Shown: piece after piece, positions 12,291-26,961 of the stretch
Layout of the letters: every line of letters starts with the position of its first letter
Position numbering within the stretch: position 1 is the stretch's first letter
Source: Megachile rotundata
Taxonomy: Eukaryota; Arthropoda; Insecta; Hymenoptera; Megachilidae
DNA: 64,000 nt
Assembly: GCF_050947335.1 (NCBI RefSeq)
Contig: NC_134983.1
Location: 7,998,001 to 8,062,000, forward strand
Direction of reading: 5' to 3'
Program-made: the position numbers and the translations under genes
Notes under the pieces: generated by a model
Told to the model about the DNA's origin: nothing
The model's input: only the letters and a program-made list of their open reading frames with translations
Databases searched by the model: none

Positions 12291-15200
12291 ATGGCGAAAT
12301 TAATTTTACTATGGCAATTATTTATGATATGTGCAATTCATGGTACATCAGCCTTTTACTTGCCGGGACTGGCTCCCGTGAATTACTGTAAGCATGGAGA
12401 AACTTCAGAAACGTGTAAAGTGCGTATTGAAAATTGTTCTTATCTAGTTTGTGAATTTTAGTTATAATACTGTTACTTTCCTTCACCTCACCATCAATTT
12501 CATTTATAAATACCAATGTCTGCCGATTTGATGTTTCCAATACTCATAAAATATAGTTGTATTCTCTATTATTTTTTTCTTTTTTATACTTAGTGTTTAG
12601 TCGCCGCAAATATTCCGACGTGGCTTTTTGTAACATATGACTCATAATAAAAAAAATTTACTCTGCAAACATTACCATTAATATCACTATAAATATTTAT
12701 ATAATGCTCATGTCATATTACTATATTTACTCTACATTAAATGTACTAATCACTTACATGTAATTATCATTTGAGTTGACATTTTGTTTATGACAAGCAT
12801 GCGAATGTTTACAATAAATACAGTATTCCAAAATTATTATTGTACTAATACAGCGTCAACATTGTATTACATTAAAACTTTACAAAGATGTAATCAACAT
12901 TTGTAATTATAGATGATATTTATTACTGTAATTTAAATATTATATAGTTTGATATACAGTTCATTTTATTTATTATTTTTTATATGTTTCAGTCTGAAAT
13001 TAAATTATATGTAAATCGTTTGAACACAGAGAAGTATGTAATACCATATGAATATCATCAGTAAGTTTTATGTAATTTATATACAAATATTTGTATACTA
13101 TTGTCTAATTTTTAAAATTTGTAATTAATGTTTTAAACACTTTTTTGCTTAGTTTTGATTTCTGCCGCTCTGATGAAAGTCAAAGCCCTGTAGAGAATTT
13201 AGGACAAGTTGTTTTTGGGGAACGTATAAGGCCTTCTTGTTACAAGGTACAATAAGCAGTAACAAATATATATATTTAAATTTAATATGTTTTTAATATT
13301 ATTTTGTAAATTTTATTTATTATGTAAAATCAGTTGAAAAAGAAAACAATTTTGAATAACAAATTTTAATGTTTCTTTTAATATTCTGTTTGCCTTTCTT
13401 GGAAAATTACTTAATATAATTTAATAAAATAGAACAATTGTAGTTATAAAAATTAAATATAAAAGCAATATATTTACATTTAATGAGGTATCACATGGAC
13501 ATATGTAAATTTTTAGTTAGAGTTCATGAAAGATGTCAAATGTGATTTGGCATGTGAAAAAAAATATAAAGGAGGAGATGAAGATGCTGAGAAGAAATTG
13601 GAATTTTTGAGAAAAGGAATGGCACTTAATTATCAGCATCATTGGATAGTTGGTAATATTTTAATAATAAAATATATTAAAATATAGAAGGTACAAGTTA
13701 TGACTATTATGATTAAAACTGTTATTTTAATCTTTTTGTAGATAATATGCCAGTCACATGGTGTTACCAGTTAGAAGATGAACAACAATATTGTAGTACT
13801 GGTTTTCCTATGGGCTGTTATTCTCGAGAATCAAGATCCCAACAGGACAGTTGTAGCATCAGTGTAAATATTAATTATTATCTTTAGTTGAGACAACAAA
13901 GAAAATATTACTAAATAATTTATTTGCCTTTTGATTCTATAAAATGTACAATTACTAAATAAATTAATGAACTTTTTTTTTAATAGGGTGCATATAACAA
14001 AGCAAAAACTTATTACCTATTTAATCACGTAGATCTTACAATTACATATCATAGTGGTGCTAATGAGGAATGGGGATCTGCATTTAAAGAAAATGGTGGT
14101 CGTATAATCGGTAAGAATTGCAAAGTTCGTATCGTACATATTCTTAATATTTCATTTTATTAAATTTTATACTTGTACTTTTAATAGCTGTTAAAGTAGT
14201 TCCTCGTAGCATTGATCACAGTAAAATTGATCATGGTAAAACCCTCAATTGTGACAGTAAAATACCATTAGAAATACCACATGATCCACTTCCTAATGGA
14301 AAAGAATTAACTGTTAAATATACATATTCTGTAACATTTATGGTAAGTTTTTACATAACACTTTATTAATTTTTTATATAAAAATGATTCATGTTTTTAA
14401 TTTTAGGAAACTAATAAAGTTAAATGGTCATCAAGATGGGATTATATCTTAGAATCAATGCCACATACAAATATTCAATGGTTCAGTATTCTTAATTCAT
14501 TAATAATTGTTTTGTTTCTTTCTGGAATGGTGGCTATGATAATGCTGCGAACATTGCACAAAGATATTGCACGATACAATCAGGTATATTACAAGAATAT
14601 TGTTTTCAAATATCAATTATAATTCTAATTTTATATTTTACTAGTAAGTAAAGTATTTATAGTTTCATATTTGATTATGGCATTTTACTTGAACATCAGT
14701 TAAACAGTTTTTTATATAATTTTAATTTATTAATTTGAAAGAAAAATTATTCTATTGGTAAGTTTTATGTCATAAAATCGTGTCTGTGTTGCAATAACGC
14801 AGGCTTGCTTCCAGATAGAATCAGGAGAAGACGCACAGGAAGAGTTTGGCTGGAAATTGGTTCATGGTGATGTATTTCGACCTCCTCGTAAAGGAATGTT
14901 ACTTTCGGTTTTACTTGGATCTGGAGTACAAGTTTTCTGCATGACACTCGTTACACTTGGTAAATTCTTAATCTGACCTTTGACTTTAACAAACTTGTCA
15001 GTGCAGAAAGTTATATACATATATTTTTCATATGTTTTACAGCATTTGCGTGCTTGGGATTTTTGTCTCCTGCTAATAGAGGAGCTTTAATGACCTGTGC
15101 TATGGTTTTATACGTTTGTCTCGGAGTTACTGCTGGCTATGTGTCTGCTAGAATATATAAAAGTTTTGGCGGTGAAAAATGGAAGTCAAATGTACTATTA

Positions 15201-16518
15201 ACATCCATGTTAAGTCCAGGGTAACATAATTTACTGATCATGTAACATATTAAATAATTAAAATTGTACTTTCGTTTATTACACATATTTAAGAATATAA
15301 TATTGTTACAAAACTTAAAAAAAAACAGTGGGCATTTAGTTGGTTTTGAATGATTTATTGCATTATTTGTAATATAATTTGATATTAATCAAAATATTTG
15401 TGTTTTACAGAATTGTATTCAGTTTATTTTTCATAATGAATTTAATATTCTGGGCAAATGGAAGTTCAGCCGCAGTACCATTTAGCACTCTTATCGCTCT
15501 TCTAGCACTTTGGTTTGGAGTATCTTTCCCCTTAACATTTGTTGGAGCCTATATTGGATTCAGGAAAAGGGTAAGTTAAAATTTTTTTCTTTGAAAACAG
15601 AAATTACCCAAAGAAAAACAGAAATCATGAAAATATATATAAATATTATTTCTATTTATACGTTGAAACGATATTTAATTGTTAAAAGGAAATAAATCTC
15701 CTTTCAGCCTTTAGAACATCCTGTAAGAACTAATCAAATTCCTAGACAAATACCAGAACAGAGTTTTTATACTCAACCAATACCTGGTGTAATAATGGGT
15801 GGAGTTTTACCTTTTGGATGTATATTTATACAACTCTTCTTTATACTTAATTCTTTGTGGTATGTATTATAACAAGAAGTTTAAAAAGTAAAACTGAAAA
15901 TAAAAATATAAAATTAAATTTATGCTATTGCCGTTTCAGTGGATCTAAGTTTCAAGAGCTGAAAAACTGAAATCACTTAAACTTTCATTCGTTAGAATTT
16001 AAAATACTGTTTTAATTTGGATATTTTTTCAGGTCAAGCCAAGTATACTATATGTTTGGATTCCTATTCCTAGTATTTCTCATACTTGTCATTACATGTT
16101 CGGAAACGACGATTTTACTTTGCTATTTTCACCTTTGTGCAGAGGTAAATTATTAAAAAAAAAACATTAGTTTCAAACAATGTATTTAAGTTTCTTTTCA
16201 GGATTATCATTGGTGGTGGCGCAGTTTCCTTACATCCGGCTTTACCGCCTTTTACTTACTGATTTACTGCATACACTTTTTCATGACTAAATTGGACATA
16301 GAAGATGCTACATCTACGTTTCTTTATTTCGGTTACACGTGCATCATGGTTTATCTATTTTTCCTTTTAACAGGTAAAATTTTTATCTTTTTAATAAACT
16401 TCCTATATGAAATGCTTAGAATATTACAGTATGTTTCGTTTGTTAAACAGGATCAATTGGTTTCTTTGCCTGTTTTTGGTTTGTGCGGAAAATTTATAGT
16501 GTCGTAAAAGTTGACTAA
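12291..16518 (+). CDS. TM9SF2: Transmembrane 9 superfamily member 2 (endomembrane nonaspanin)
   Basis: Fifteen exons: 12291-12419, 12993-13060, 13153-13246, 13517-13652, 13742-13863, 13987-14110, 14188-14342, 14407-14583, 14815-14959, 15043-15220, 15411-15570, 15708-15859, 16033-16144, 16202-16373 and 16451-16518. All junctions keep frame. I chose the ATG at 12291 over the in-frame one at 12222: it begins a clean signal peptide (MAKLILLWQLFMICAIHGTS) followed by FYLPGLAP, and gives 663 residues, the same length as human TM9SF2. A luminal domain of about 270 residues with NYQHHWIVDNMPVTWCY precedes nine membrane spans. Near-invariant blocks include SRWDYILESMPHT, FGWKLVHGD and FLSPANRGALMTCA. 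The C-terminus KIYSVVKVD carries the KXD signal known to hold the family in the Golgi. Intron 1 is 573 bases. Confidence 0.96.
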
Positions 16519-19500
16519 TGTGTAAACAAATGATCATCATCAAAATAAAATGAACATGGTATAAAATTAAATGACGCGGACAAAGAAGAGTTGATATAAA
16601 TCTTAATTTTGTGAGAAAATTAATATAGGAATATCTGGTTCTTTTGATGCTATTTTTGTCTCAAGAAGAGCAATAATTTTAATGTAATATATCGAATGCT
16701 GATATACTGTTACATCGTAGTGGTTGCTTACGTATTGTGTCAGTGTTTGGTATATTATAACAGCTGCTATAAACTTCAGAAAAAACATGCAGCAGGAGAC
16801 CAACATATTCACAATGTATTCAATTATTCTAGCATCCGTAACTCCTTTTCTGGAGTGCTTATTTCGTGACTCGAATAATGGACCTCCGATCTATGGTCGC
16901 ACAAATGCTTAAAAATATATCATGAAAAAACGCGGGATGATTTATCGAGATACCATTGATGAAGGGAGTTATATGATGATTCCTCCCCTATTCACCGCCA
17001 AAATGTAATACCAACTTTCTCGCAAGTGCTTATTTATCCAAGTATACATACTTTCATCTAACCCCAATTGTCCTTGTGTTGGAGGAACAGACCTGCTAGG
17101 TAACTTATGAGCTCACTAAGCAAGTCCTAAACAAAATACATTTGAGCCTCCATCTTTTCCTTTTTCCTTTTTCTCTTTCATACAACTCAATTGTTATAAC
17201 ACATTTAATATATCACGTACTACTTGTTGTTTAAACAAATTGCTATAAGATATAACAAATCAATGGTTCTGTAAAGTTAACTGTTTGACTTTCTCTAAAA
17301 TCATAACTGACACTTGATAAGTTGCATTATATTATGATGAATCGGTATAAAAAAACATTAGCTTTGATAATAAGAGAAAATTAAACAAAGCCATTAAATT
17401 ATTTATGTTTTTTGCAATACATACGTAAAGAGATCTCAAATTAGGCCATTTAATTTTTGTTACCTGGAAACTATGAATTAAGCTTGTGATTCGTTAATGT
17501 AAGAATGAATTGACATAGTTACTGTTAACGATTCCTTGGTATGCATTCTTTTCGTAATGATAGTAAACTGTAAGGATACGTGTATACATGTTACAAATGA
17601 ACGACGTAATCCAGATGTAATATATATATATAATTCGTAAGCATCTTTTACGATAAGTTTGTAATAAAAAATTGCAATTTGCGATGTAAATACTAGAATA
17701 CCTTTTGTATTGTATTCAAATTGCCAAATATTTTACGAATTTCCTGGATTATAAAAATAATCAATTGTAACGTATACACAAATTTTTTACCATTTTCGTA
17801 ACATTAAATCCTTTGCGATCTATCGTCTACATTTATTTATTAAGTTAAATGTATTACGAAATTTATGTATCGCTGTTTGTATCATAATAGAATTGCAATC
17901 ATAAGTATTTATAATAGTATTATAAGAAGTATGTTTAAAAGTACTTTATAAATCCATTTTTTTTTAATAAAGAAAATATGATGAATCGCAAAGGATCATC
18001 TGAAATACTGTATCGGTTTTAAAAGAAAAAAATGGAAGTATATTTTTTCCTGCAATAATGAAAGAAAAGATATTAAACAATAAGCATCGTTGAATCATTG
18101 TGTTTCTGTTAGTTATTCAAAAAGTTATTTCTTGAAAATAACTACGAATTATGATTTTTCTTTACTTTTATTCCTTCTATTGATAGTATTTGTGACTGTG
18201 AAATATTTTAATTAATAGCTGACATGCACACATCCTGTAATTCACGATTTTTGTAAATTGCAGCAATTACAACGTTAGCATTAAATACAAATAAAGATTG
18301 AGTAAGTTTACGTAAACAGTTTTCTTCTGATTTTGATGGGACATGTGTTCTTGACTTATCTATTACATAACTTTGTTCGTTCAAACAGTTTCATTTTTCA
18401 TTTTGTCATTTAATATTATAATGACAAAATAAACTTAACAAATCAATTTCTTTTTCATTTCGAAGCATGTATTTTCTCGTGAAAACTTCTCAATTTTACG
18501 ATGGACAACAAATTTTATACTAAATACGGAGTAATATCGTGTAAAGTAAGCGGCAGATGTATATAATCGTATGTAATCCTATACTGTATTACATTTATTA
18601 ATAATTTTACATGTAATCACGGAATATTGAATTATTTTTTTATGTACAAACATGTGTTTCTGACTGTGCAAATATGCATCACGTGAAAGAAACACCAAAA
18701 CTTTACACACTACTACCGAGTCGTGGTAGTACATGTCAAACTCAAGGAAGCCTGGCTACTTTTCTACCGACGAAGGAAACAAAGTAATTCAGAGGGAACA
18801 AAAGTTCTCCCCACAACACTTAGGATGACTTCATGCCAGTCAATAAACCACAGTCTCGTCATCTGGGCGGTGTTTGTTGCTGTTTTGTTAACCCAACTTT
18901 GATCTTTCTTTTTTCTTTTCGTAAAAAGACAAACAGTATTTTCAACGATTACGAAATACTAAGTTCATTTCATGGTTTTCTCTATCCGTACACTTTTTCG
19001 CACGATTATTCTCCAATTCCCAAGGCGCGTTTAGTAATACCGCGCTAAGAGGATGTATCGTAGAACGTGATGCTTGTCTCCTAGACGATGCAAACACTAT
19101 CGTGTTCGTTCTATAGTTACGCTGCTCTGTTGAATAGTCAATGTCGACCTGTAAGAAGTACGGTTTAATGCTGAAACTTAGGAGAGAAGGGATTGATAGG
19201 TGCAAGGTCATGCAAGCAATTTTTATGTTTCGTCAAACTAACGGAATGAATCAAATTAGTCAAAGGAAAAAAAATTTGAAAAATGTTTGTACGAAATTGA
19301 AATAAAAAAAAGGTATGAAGATGTCCGTTCCTTTACAAAATAACATTACTTTGTTAAATTAAAAAGAAAAAAAATACAAACTCTAACCCGAAACAGTAAA
19401 ACTCTAATTATAAAAGAATTTGCATTGCATCGAATAAAAGAGAAACTAATGCTTCAGAACATATTCAATAAATTGATTGACTGAAAAGGGGACAAATATC

Positions 19501-19610
19501 CCGTTTGTCTATAAGTGATTTAGAACCACTTTTAGAAATGAAATTGGTCAAAGTTGGAATTTTTGTATCAAAGGAGAAGGTATGTTTATCGACAATGGTA
19601 GATTAGAGAA
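16519..19610. other. Convergent 3' regions of TM9SF2 and Acinus
   Basis: About 3.1 kb between two converging genes. The first part is probably the TM9SF2 3' UTR, with several AATAAA signals. Frames at 16283-16507 and 16603-16912 are exon read-through or AT-driven. Frames at 18833-19211 have no recognised motif and no splice partner. I see no RNA gene. Confidence 0.5.
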
Positions 19611-22600
19611 TTATTTTCTCGGGCTCCGACGGCGACGACCGTCCCTGTTGTTTCTTTCGGCGCGTCTCATTTCTTCTAATCTGCGGGCATGTTCTGCCAT
19701 ATGTTGTCTTCTCATTTCTTCTTTCACGACTATCTACAAATATAATAAACTTTTAGATGTGATGGCTTAAGTGAATCAATGATAATGCATAATAAATACG
19801 AAATAAAACTTAACCTAAACTATGTTTGTAAACAATAGTAAGCAATTGATTCCTACATTTATTACACAGAATAACTCACTTAAATGCGTCACTGTTCTAT
19901 AAACTTTGTTTGTTTGTTATATCAGAAAATGACTGAAACAAAATTTGTATTTTATCAAGGTGGACACATAATGTAATAATTAGTTTATTGTCATTTTGTT
20001 ACTGTATCGAAATATAAAAGTTACCTTACGTGTTTTTAATTGTAATGGACTATTTTACCTTGCAGTTGTGAAGAATATTGAACATTGAATAAACACTTAC
20101 AAGAGTGTATGAGTAAAAAAATTCATAATTTTTTATACATAGTTATTCATAGTTTTTTGACGTACATATTATAATAATTTTTTATTCGGCATTCAACATT
20201 CCTTTCAACTGTGGAAATTATATTGTGTGCGGTCCCTTTACACCATACAACTTGTTTTCAGTCATTTTAATATAATGACCAATTTACAACGTAAGTAACA
20301 TACTCGAATGAATTATCCTGTATGCACGATGTACCTGTTCGTTTGTAAGCGGTAACCAATATATGCACGGTGTTGCCTTTGTCTTTCTAAAGAGATCGTC
20401 TAAAAGTTTAGCCGGTGGTGGTTCGTCTTCTTTTTTTTTAAATTTACGAGCTGGAGCTGGAAGATGAGCCTCCACCGCAGGACTTCGACTCCTCTGTCGC
20501 CTCTTCTTATCGTGATCCTTCTTTTCACGTTCCTTCTCCTTCATGTGTTGCTGACCATCTTCTTTACCCAGATCCCATTCTCGGACTACCATCACCTGTT
20601 ATTTTATAATCCTTTCTTCAATATATTGTTTTAATCAATTTTTAAATTTAACTACTTGTGCTCTATTTACCTATATATTTCATTTTATAATTCCATCATG
20701 TCGTTCTTCATATTCTCAAATATGTATCACAAAATATGATTGAAATTTGTACCTTTGTATTTGTTCTTTCCTCACGGTTCCAATCCTGTTGCCACGAATC
20801 GGATGGTACAAGCGGCTCAGTTTTTCTTGGAATCGACTGATCTTTTGATAATTCTCGCGCCAATTCCATATCATCTTTGGTTGCATACTCAACATGTAGC
20901 CTCTTCGGATTTGAAACAGGCCAGGATATACCATGTAACGCTTGTCTCGTTTCAAATGCCTGGTCCTCATTAGAATACTAAAACAATTTTATTGAAATTA
21001 TAATTACTATAATGTCGGTATGGAGTTATATCTTTAAAGATTCTCAAATTTTCAAATTTAGAAATTTTTAATTTTACATTTAAAAATTAAAAAATTTTAA
21101 ATATATAGAAATTTGAAAATGTGAAGTATATACATACCTCTACAAAACATTTTGATTTAATTCTATCCATCCAAAATCCATTTTCGACGATTGTGCCAGT
21201 ACGTGAAAGGAGCTCTTTAATTTGATTTAAAGTAAAAGGGCGAACCAAATTTTTAATCAACAGAATATTCGTCGGCTTTGTGGCAGGCGGACTTGGAGAT
21301 TTCACATGTGGCGTTTCTTTGACAATTGATATTTTACGCCTAGTTGCTATAAACGATTCAAAAACACATATAAAATATGTCAATACAAACATCGTATGTG
21401 ATACAATCACCTTAATAAAAAATAATACTATGATTACACATTTATGTACCTATATGATTATCTGTCTTTGTGTCGCCTTTCTTTGTTCCACCATTCTTTT
21501 GTACGAGAGCTTCGTCACCGGATTTATTATCATTTGCTCCTTCATTAGAATTATGCCATTTTTCAGTGACCCGATATCGATCTCTGTCCTCATCATCATC
21601 TTTTGAGAGGCGAACTTCGTTTATCGATAACGGTCTCGCACCTGGCACCAATGCCTAAAATATAAATATAATGTATCAATATTATATACCGAAAAATCAA
21701 ATGCAGGAAATTGTTAAATTATGCAACGAAAAATGTCGACGTATTTGTAATTATAAAATTTTATAATCAAGAAAGAAAAGGACATGTTTTTTTATACGGA
21801 ATAAATTTTGCAAGTTAGGATTGAATTACTTTAAGTGAATCCGTGGAAATTGAAAATGATGGTGCGGTATCGGTAGATAATGCAGTGCCCCACCGACGTT
21901 TCCTTGGAACACATTTTGAATCTTGTTCAATATTATCATGATTTTCCTGTAAAATATAAATTACTTTTATTTTACAAAACGTTTATCTATATGATTTTTA
22001 TATCTTACCGTTTATTATTAATCATTCACTAATAATTGTATAAAAGCGTAACAAACCTTGTTCGAAATAGTGGTTTCATTATTTATATTTCCATCATTAT
22101 CATCTCTTTTCACGTCATTCTTCTCTGTTAACATTCTTAAGGAGCTAAAACAAAATTTATAAAATTATAACAAATGAATAATCTATCAATTTATTACGGA
22201 ATTATTAATTTTTGCTTACAATGATCTCTTCAAATTCACTTTTACAGGCTTATAAGTTATGGATTGTGCTGTAGCTGATACAGAATTATCATTTAAACTA
22301 TCCAATTTTTGTTTATTTCCTTCATTATGTTCTATTTCCATGTTTGCATTATTTAACAAATTATTTCTTGCTTTTGGTGACTCAGAATGATCTTTTTGTT
22401 CATGTGAATCCTCTGTACTTATCTTTTCTTCTTGCATATAAGTATCAATTTCAAGATCTCTCTTAATAGGAGGTTCATCCTCCGAATCTGAATTAGTATC
22501 AGAATTGGACGAATCTCTATATTTGGTTATACGTTTCCTGCGACTGGCACTTTGTATTCTGCCGCTGGTTCTATTACTTTTAGTATGAACTTCGTCGTTC

Positions 22601-23517
22601 GATTCGGATGACGAATTGATTTCACGTGCTTTTGTTTTTTCATCATCGTCATCACTGCTTGTCTCTCTTTTAACATTTTCAATGCTAGTTTCTTTATTAA
22701 ATGCTTCTGCTGACTTTTCACTGACATCTTCCACAGACTTTTCTTCCATTGGTGTAACAATTATCTCCTTGGATGAGCGATCATCATTTGTGTTAGGAGC
22801 CAACATGGTTGTGCTACTCAACTTAATGGGTTCACTATCAGCGTTTTCGTTGGAGATATTTGCCTCATTTGATTCACCTTGTTGATCTATGTTTGGTTTA
22901 TCGTCAGACAAGTTGGCTGAAGTGGTTTCAGGCAGGATCTCCTTGCTATCACTTACCTCTTCGTTGGAGTCCTGACCTGGGTATGAAGAGGAGGGATCGT
23001 TCGGCTGTTCATCGCTGCTGAGCATTCTTGTACAAGAAGCCAGTTGCTTGTCTGCCGAGTCAGCCTCCTCTGCAACTCCCTCACCACTTTCCTGCCACTT
23101 GTTCGATTTTTTCCTGCTTAAAGAAGTATCAGATGATCCTTCTGACAGATTGAGTTGTCTACATAACTTCAGCTTCTGTATCTCTCCAGGTGATGCATCG
23201 GCTCTTGACACTTTCCAAACTGATCCATCAGTATTATCCTCTTCATTTTCTTGCACCTTGGTCTTACTATCCACCTCAGTAGTTAAAATTTGTTCGTTAT
23301 GTTCTTCTATCGGTTCTAATTCTTTTTTTTGAGGTTGTACTGACTTCTTTTCTGTTTCCTTGCTACCAACGCTTTTTGATACTTTGTCATTATCTTTTTC
23401 TGGCGACACTGAAGGTGTCCGTTTTGCACGTCTACGTGTTGACTTTTTCACCGGCTTTTCAGCTTCCTTTTCTGGGGTTCCCATTTTTGCTTTGTTCCTT
23501 TCACTTTTACGTCTCAT
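19611..23517 (-). CDS. Acn: Acinus (ASAP / exon-junction complex subunit)
   Basis: Eight coding exons on the minus strand: 23517-22220, 22144-22057, 21946-21830, 21654-21450, 21346-21138, 20977-20753, 20595-20335 and 19733-19611, giving 841 residues. The N-terminal half (one 1298-base exon) is disordered, rich in Ser, Glu, Asp and Lys, with basic KKSTRRRAKRTPS near the start. Then come KRRWGTALSTDTAPSFSIST, an RRM (TNILLIKNLVRPFTLNQIKE to KCFVE..EDQAFETRQALHG), the RSB motif (LLDDLFRKTKATPCIYWLPL) that binds RNPS1 and SAP18, and an Arg-rich tail ending RRRRSPRK. It works in splicing and apoptosis-linked chromatin change. I see no SAP domain. An acceptor AG lies two bases before the ATG, so an upstream exon (5' UTR or more N-terminus) is likely. 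Confidence 0.94.
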
Positions 23518-26500
23518 ATCTAAAACATAAGAGATTATTTAAATATAAGTGAGTAAAGTCATGAGTTCTCAGTAGAAAAATATACAATTTTATTTCAATT
23601 TTAAACAATCCTTATTATTTAAATATATCTGTTTTTCTAACATCAAATTTTTGATTATATTGAAAAGTTAAGGCTGTAGATTCTTTAATAGTATATCATA
23701 TTTCTTCAATTATTTTAACATTTTATTTAAACGATCTCTAATTCAATAATATATTATTTAATGTATAACATAAACCACATTCAACTCACGCAATACTCTT
23801 ATAATACTCTAAATAGAATAAAGAATATATAAACACTTTTGGTATTTGAGCTTAAAATAAATAGAATACAACATATACCTTAGTTGTCTGTTTTATTTTA
23901 CTATCTTAATTTTTTAACTATTTTCATATGAAACTTGTTCCTGTTTTATGTATGCCAGTTTCTTATAATAACATCAATGTACTTATTATACTTAAAAGAT
24001 TCTTTATATATTACTTATGTCTATATTATGCATACAATGCTATGACAAACAAAAACATGAAAATATAAATGATAAAATGAAATTCATATTTCAAAACATA
24101 TATACAAATCATGACTTTGAATTATAATTTATAAAAATTTTGATAATCGTATTTAATAATTTTAATATATACAATGTGTATAACATATTACAGATCTAAA
24201 GTGGAACAAATATTTAAGAAAATAATAGGCCAAATAATACCGCATTAGTTAGAAAAAAGTAAAAGATTAAAATAGCATACCTATCTGTATGCTCTATATT
24301 GTTTTAACGATCATTCCAATTGTTTGACTAATTACTGAGTAGTAACACGAATACATAACAACTACTTTAAACACGTATATTGAAGTTTTTCTACGTATAC
24401 CGAATAATTAATAACATTAAGCAATAACTGACTGAAAATAATTGATTCAGATTATTACTTTGGATAAATATTTACTAAGAACTATGCAAAGCGTATCCAA
24501 GTGTGATTTGTGGTTACCCAAGAAACGCGCGGGCGTTTCACGATATATTTAACTCCATAAAGTTACTTACTTAATAAATGTGTTTTGTATGTTCGCTACA
24601 AGATTATCAAGTAAACTGCGTCTTCTGGAAACTTTATTAACACATAAATAATTTTATCAAAACGACGTTTTCAATGACGCTTCTAACAGTCAATCGGACC
24701 ACCGTACTCCATTGAACACGAACATCTTACATCGTACCAGATAGGTAGACCCAGATTATAAAGTTATACACGTAGACTGTGTGTTCCGTAAGAAAAGTTG
24801 AAGCCAAGTTTGAAAAGAAAGGATGATAGTAATAGGTATGGTATCTCTTTCTAATACGGTAATTGGCAAGGGCAAGATAAGAACACAAATAAAACGCTAA
24901 GATAAAGCACCCACAATTTTAGTATATTATATACATGAAAAAACGATACTTCAAGTTCACAGGATAGAATTAATCAATATCGTTTTAAGAAAAATATTTG
25001 AATATTTAATTAAACCATGAGGTTAAATGTGCAGCAAAAAATGTTTACAAAATTAGGAACTATTAAAACAAATTTGTTTTATTCAGAAAACAATAGGAAT
25101 ATCATTTTCAATTACATTATTCAGTCAATACGTCCTGTTTCATTTGGCGTTATCCCCTTTCTTTGGAGTGTATGAGAGAGAGAGAGAGTACGCCTAACCA
25201 TATATTTCTATCCTTTGAGTTTTAACTTTACTTTGCGCAATTTGGACAGATCTATAACCCTATATGCAGTTCTATGAAATTACATATAACGTATATAAAA
25301 TTGTTTTTTCAAGTAAACAACGTTCTATAAAAACAAGATCTAAAGTTTGTTTATTCATTGAGCTCTGTTTTCATTTAAGTGTGAACTGTATGAGGGGAGC
25401 CGGCACGAAAAAGATAGAAGATATGCGGTAATCTATCTTAGTCTTCTTACCTGTGGTCTTACAACATATTGTAATGCATTATACCTCCTATGAATATACA
25501 CTGTATATACGGACAGAGAGGGCAATAGGAAGAAGAAGAATATGTTCACTACATATCTTCCATTTCTTTTGAATCTTGATCTTGCTTTCTTTATTTCATT
25601 ACACAGACGTTCACGCTGCAGTTATTCTATGGTCCTGAATATGATTATTTGTAAGAATAGAAAAAAAAAACGCCACAAACTGTTCTGCGTCCTTGTCTAA
25701 TCGCGCATGCGCATTCTATTATCGATTAGCGTTGTGCGCGATATTTTAAAAATTTTTACACATGGAAATATATAAAAATTTTATAATTTTCGAACGTACA
25801 TAGGATTCATAAATAATTATACAACATCTCTCATAGTATTTCTTACTGATTTATCTCTATTACATATTTTTGTAATATATAGATATAACAGAGTAAAATG
25901 GTTCATTGTATTATAAACAGAATGTATTTATGTAGAATGGAAAGATATTGGAAAAATAAACATCTCAACAATAGAGGATTAATATCAATTATATAATTAA
26001 AGAATTTAACATTGAATTATATACGTATAGATACATCTGTATATTATATTACATATAATAACTTATACAGTATGTATACAAAATATATAATAATATTAAT
26101 GTTTAAAACACAGACTATTCCTAATACTATAGAAAAAATGTAAATCACGGTATTGTACCAAACTTGTCAAACAATCGGATAACGTTCCGTCGTGCAGTTA
26201 TTAATTAAACTACCTACGTCATCAATCGAATACCATATATGAATGTGAAACTAAATATTATTCTGAACACAGAGCGCGTGTAATTTAGAATTTTAATTTA
26301 TGTGCACCGTAAATCGTAAGTGTCTGATCATTTACACTATAATGCTTCAAAATTCTTTTAAACTTTCGTTATAGCGTCTAAAAATTATTTCGGCGTATCT
26401 TAATTATGTCTGTTTTGTATCATTATAATAGTAAAAATTGAAGTATATTTTTACGCAGATTTATATTTTAGAAATTTTGGAACTGTAATGAGTACCATTT

Positions 26501-26961
26501 AAAGCGATTATTCAAGGCTTCCTTTGATTAAGAAAAAGTGTATGGAGGGGAGACCCCACCACTTGCATTTGGTTTCAAAGATTGAACTTGTAAATTAAAC
26601 AATTTCTAAGTTGAAAAGTTTGTTAGTTGTCAAATTATTAAATTTGTACTGAAATTTTTATTGTAACATGTCTTATGTAGCAAAACTACCACTTCACCAA
26701 TGAACTATTATGAATTTCTTTAATTCAAATAGTTAACTGAAAATTAAATTGCTTCATGAGTAACTTTGTAAGACAATAATATGTAAGATATTAAAATTCT
26801 TTTATCATTCATTTGACGAATACTGATGTCATATACCACAACAATTGTATTAAAACAAGTAGCAAGGCTCCCTTCCCCTACATCGCTAATTTTCCTAAGG
26901 AAGACTATTCTTGCTATTATACATAAAGCTTGTATTGCAATTTTAATAGTAAATGTTTAAG
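23518..26961. other. Non-coding interval upstream of Acinus
   Basis: About 3.4 kb, very AT-rich, with no frame of 60 codons or more. It should contain the Acinus leader exon(s) and promoter. A short GA repeat (GAGAGAGAGAGAG) lies near 25172-25187. An NRF-1-like palindrome lies at 25703-25712. Confidence 0.5.
25703..25712. promoter_or_regulatory. NRF-1-type palindrome
   Basis: GCGCATGCGC in a small CpG-containing patch (to about 25742), 2.2 kb upstream of the Acinus ATG. It could mark the Acinus promoter if a long 5' UTR intron exists, since an acceptor site directly precedes the Acinus ATG. This is inference from the motif and from the matching sites at 3706 and 49676. Confidence 0.4.

Noticed and set aside
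18709..18735. Inverted repeat ACTACC...GGTAGT
   Set aside because: Short stem in AT-rich DNA, not matching the histone stem-loop or another known RNA element; too weak to call.
18833..19211. Short frames on both strands in the TM9SF2/Acinus convergent region
   Set aside because: Mutually overlapping, no motif, and placed where 3' UTRs are expected.
21087..21137. Extension of the Acinus RRM exon past 21138
   Set aside because: The frame continues into the intron; the donor at 21137 and the family sequence in the next exon show the true boundary.
22527..23332. Frames opposite or shifted within the large Acinus exon
   Set aside because: Shadows of the Ser/Glu-rich Acinus coding sequence, whose exon structure is consistent.
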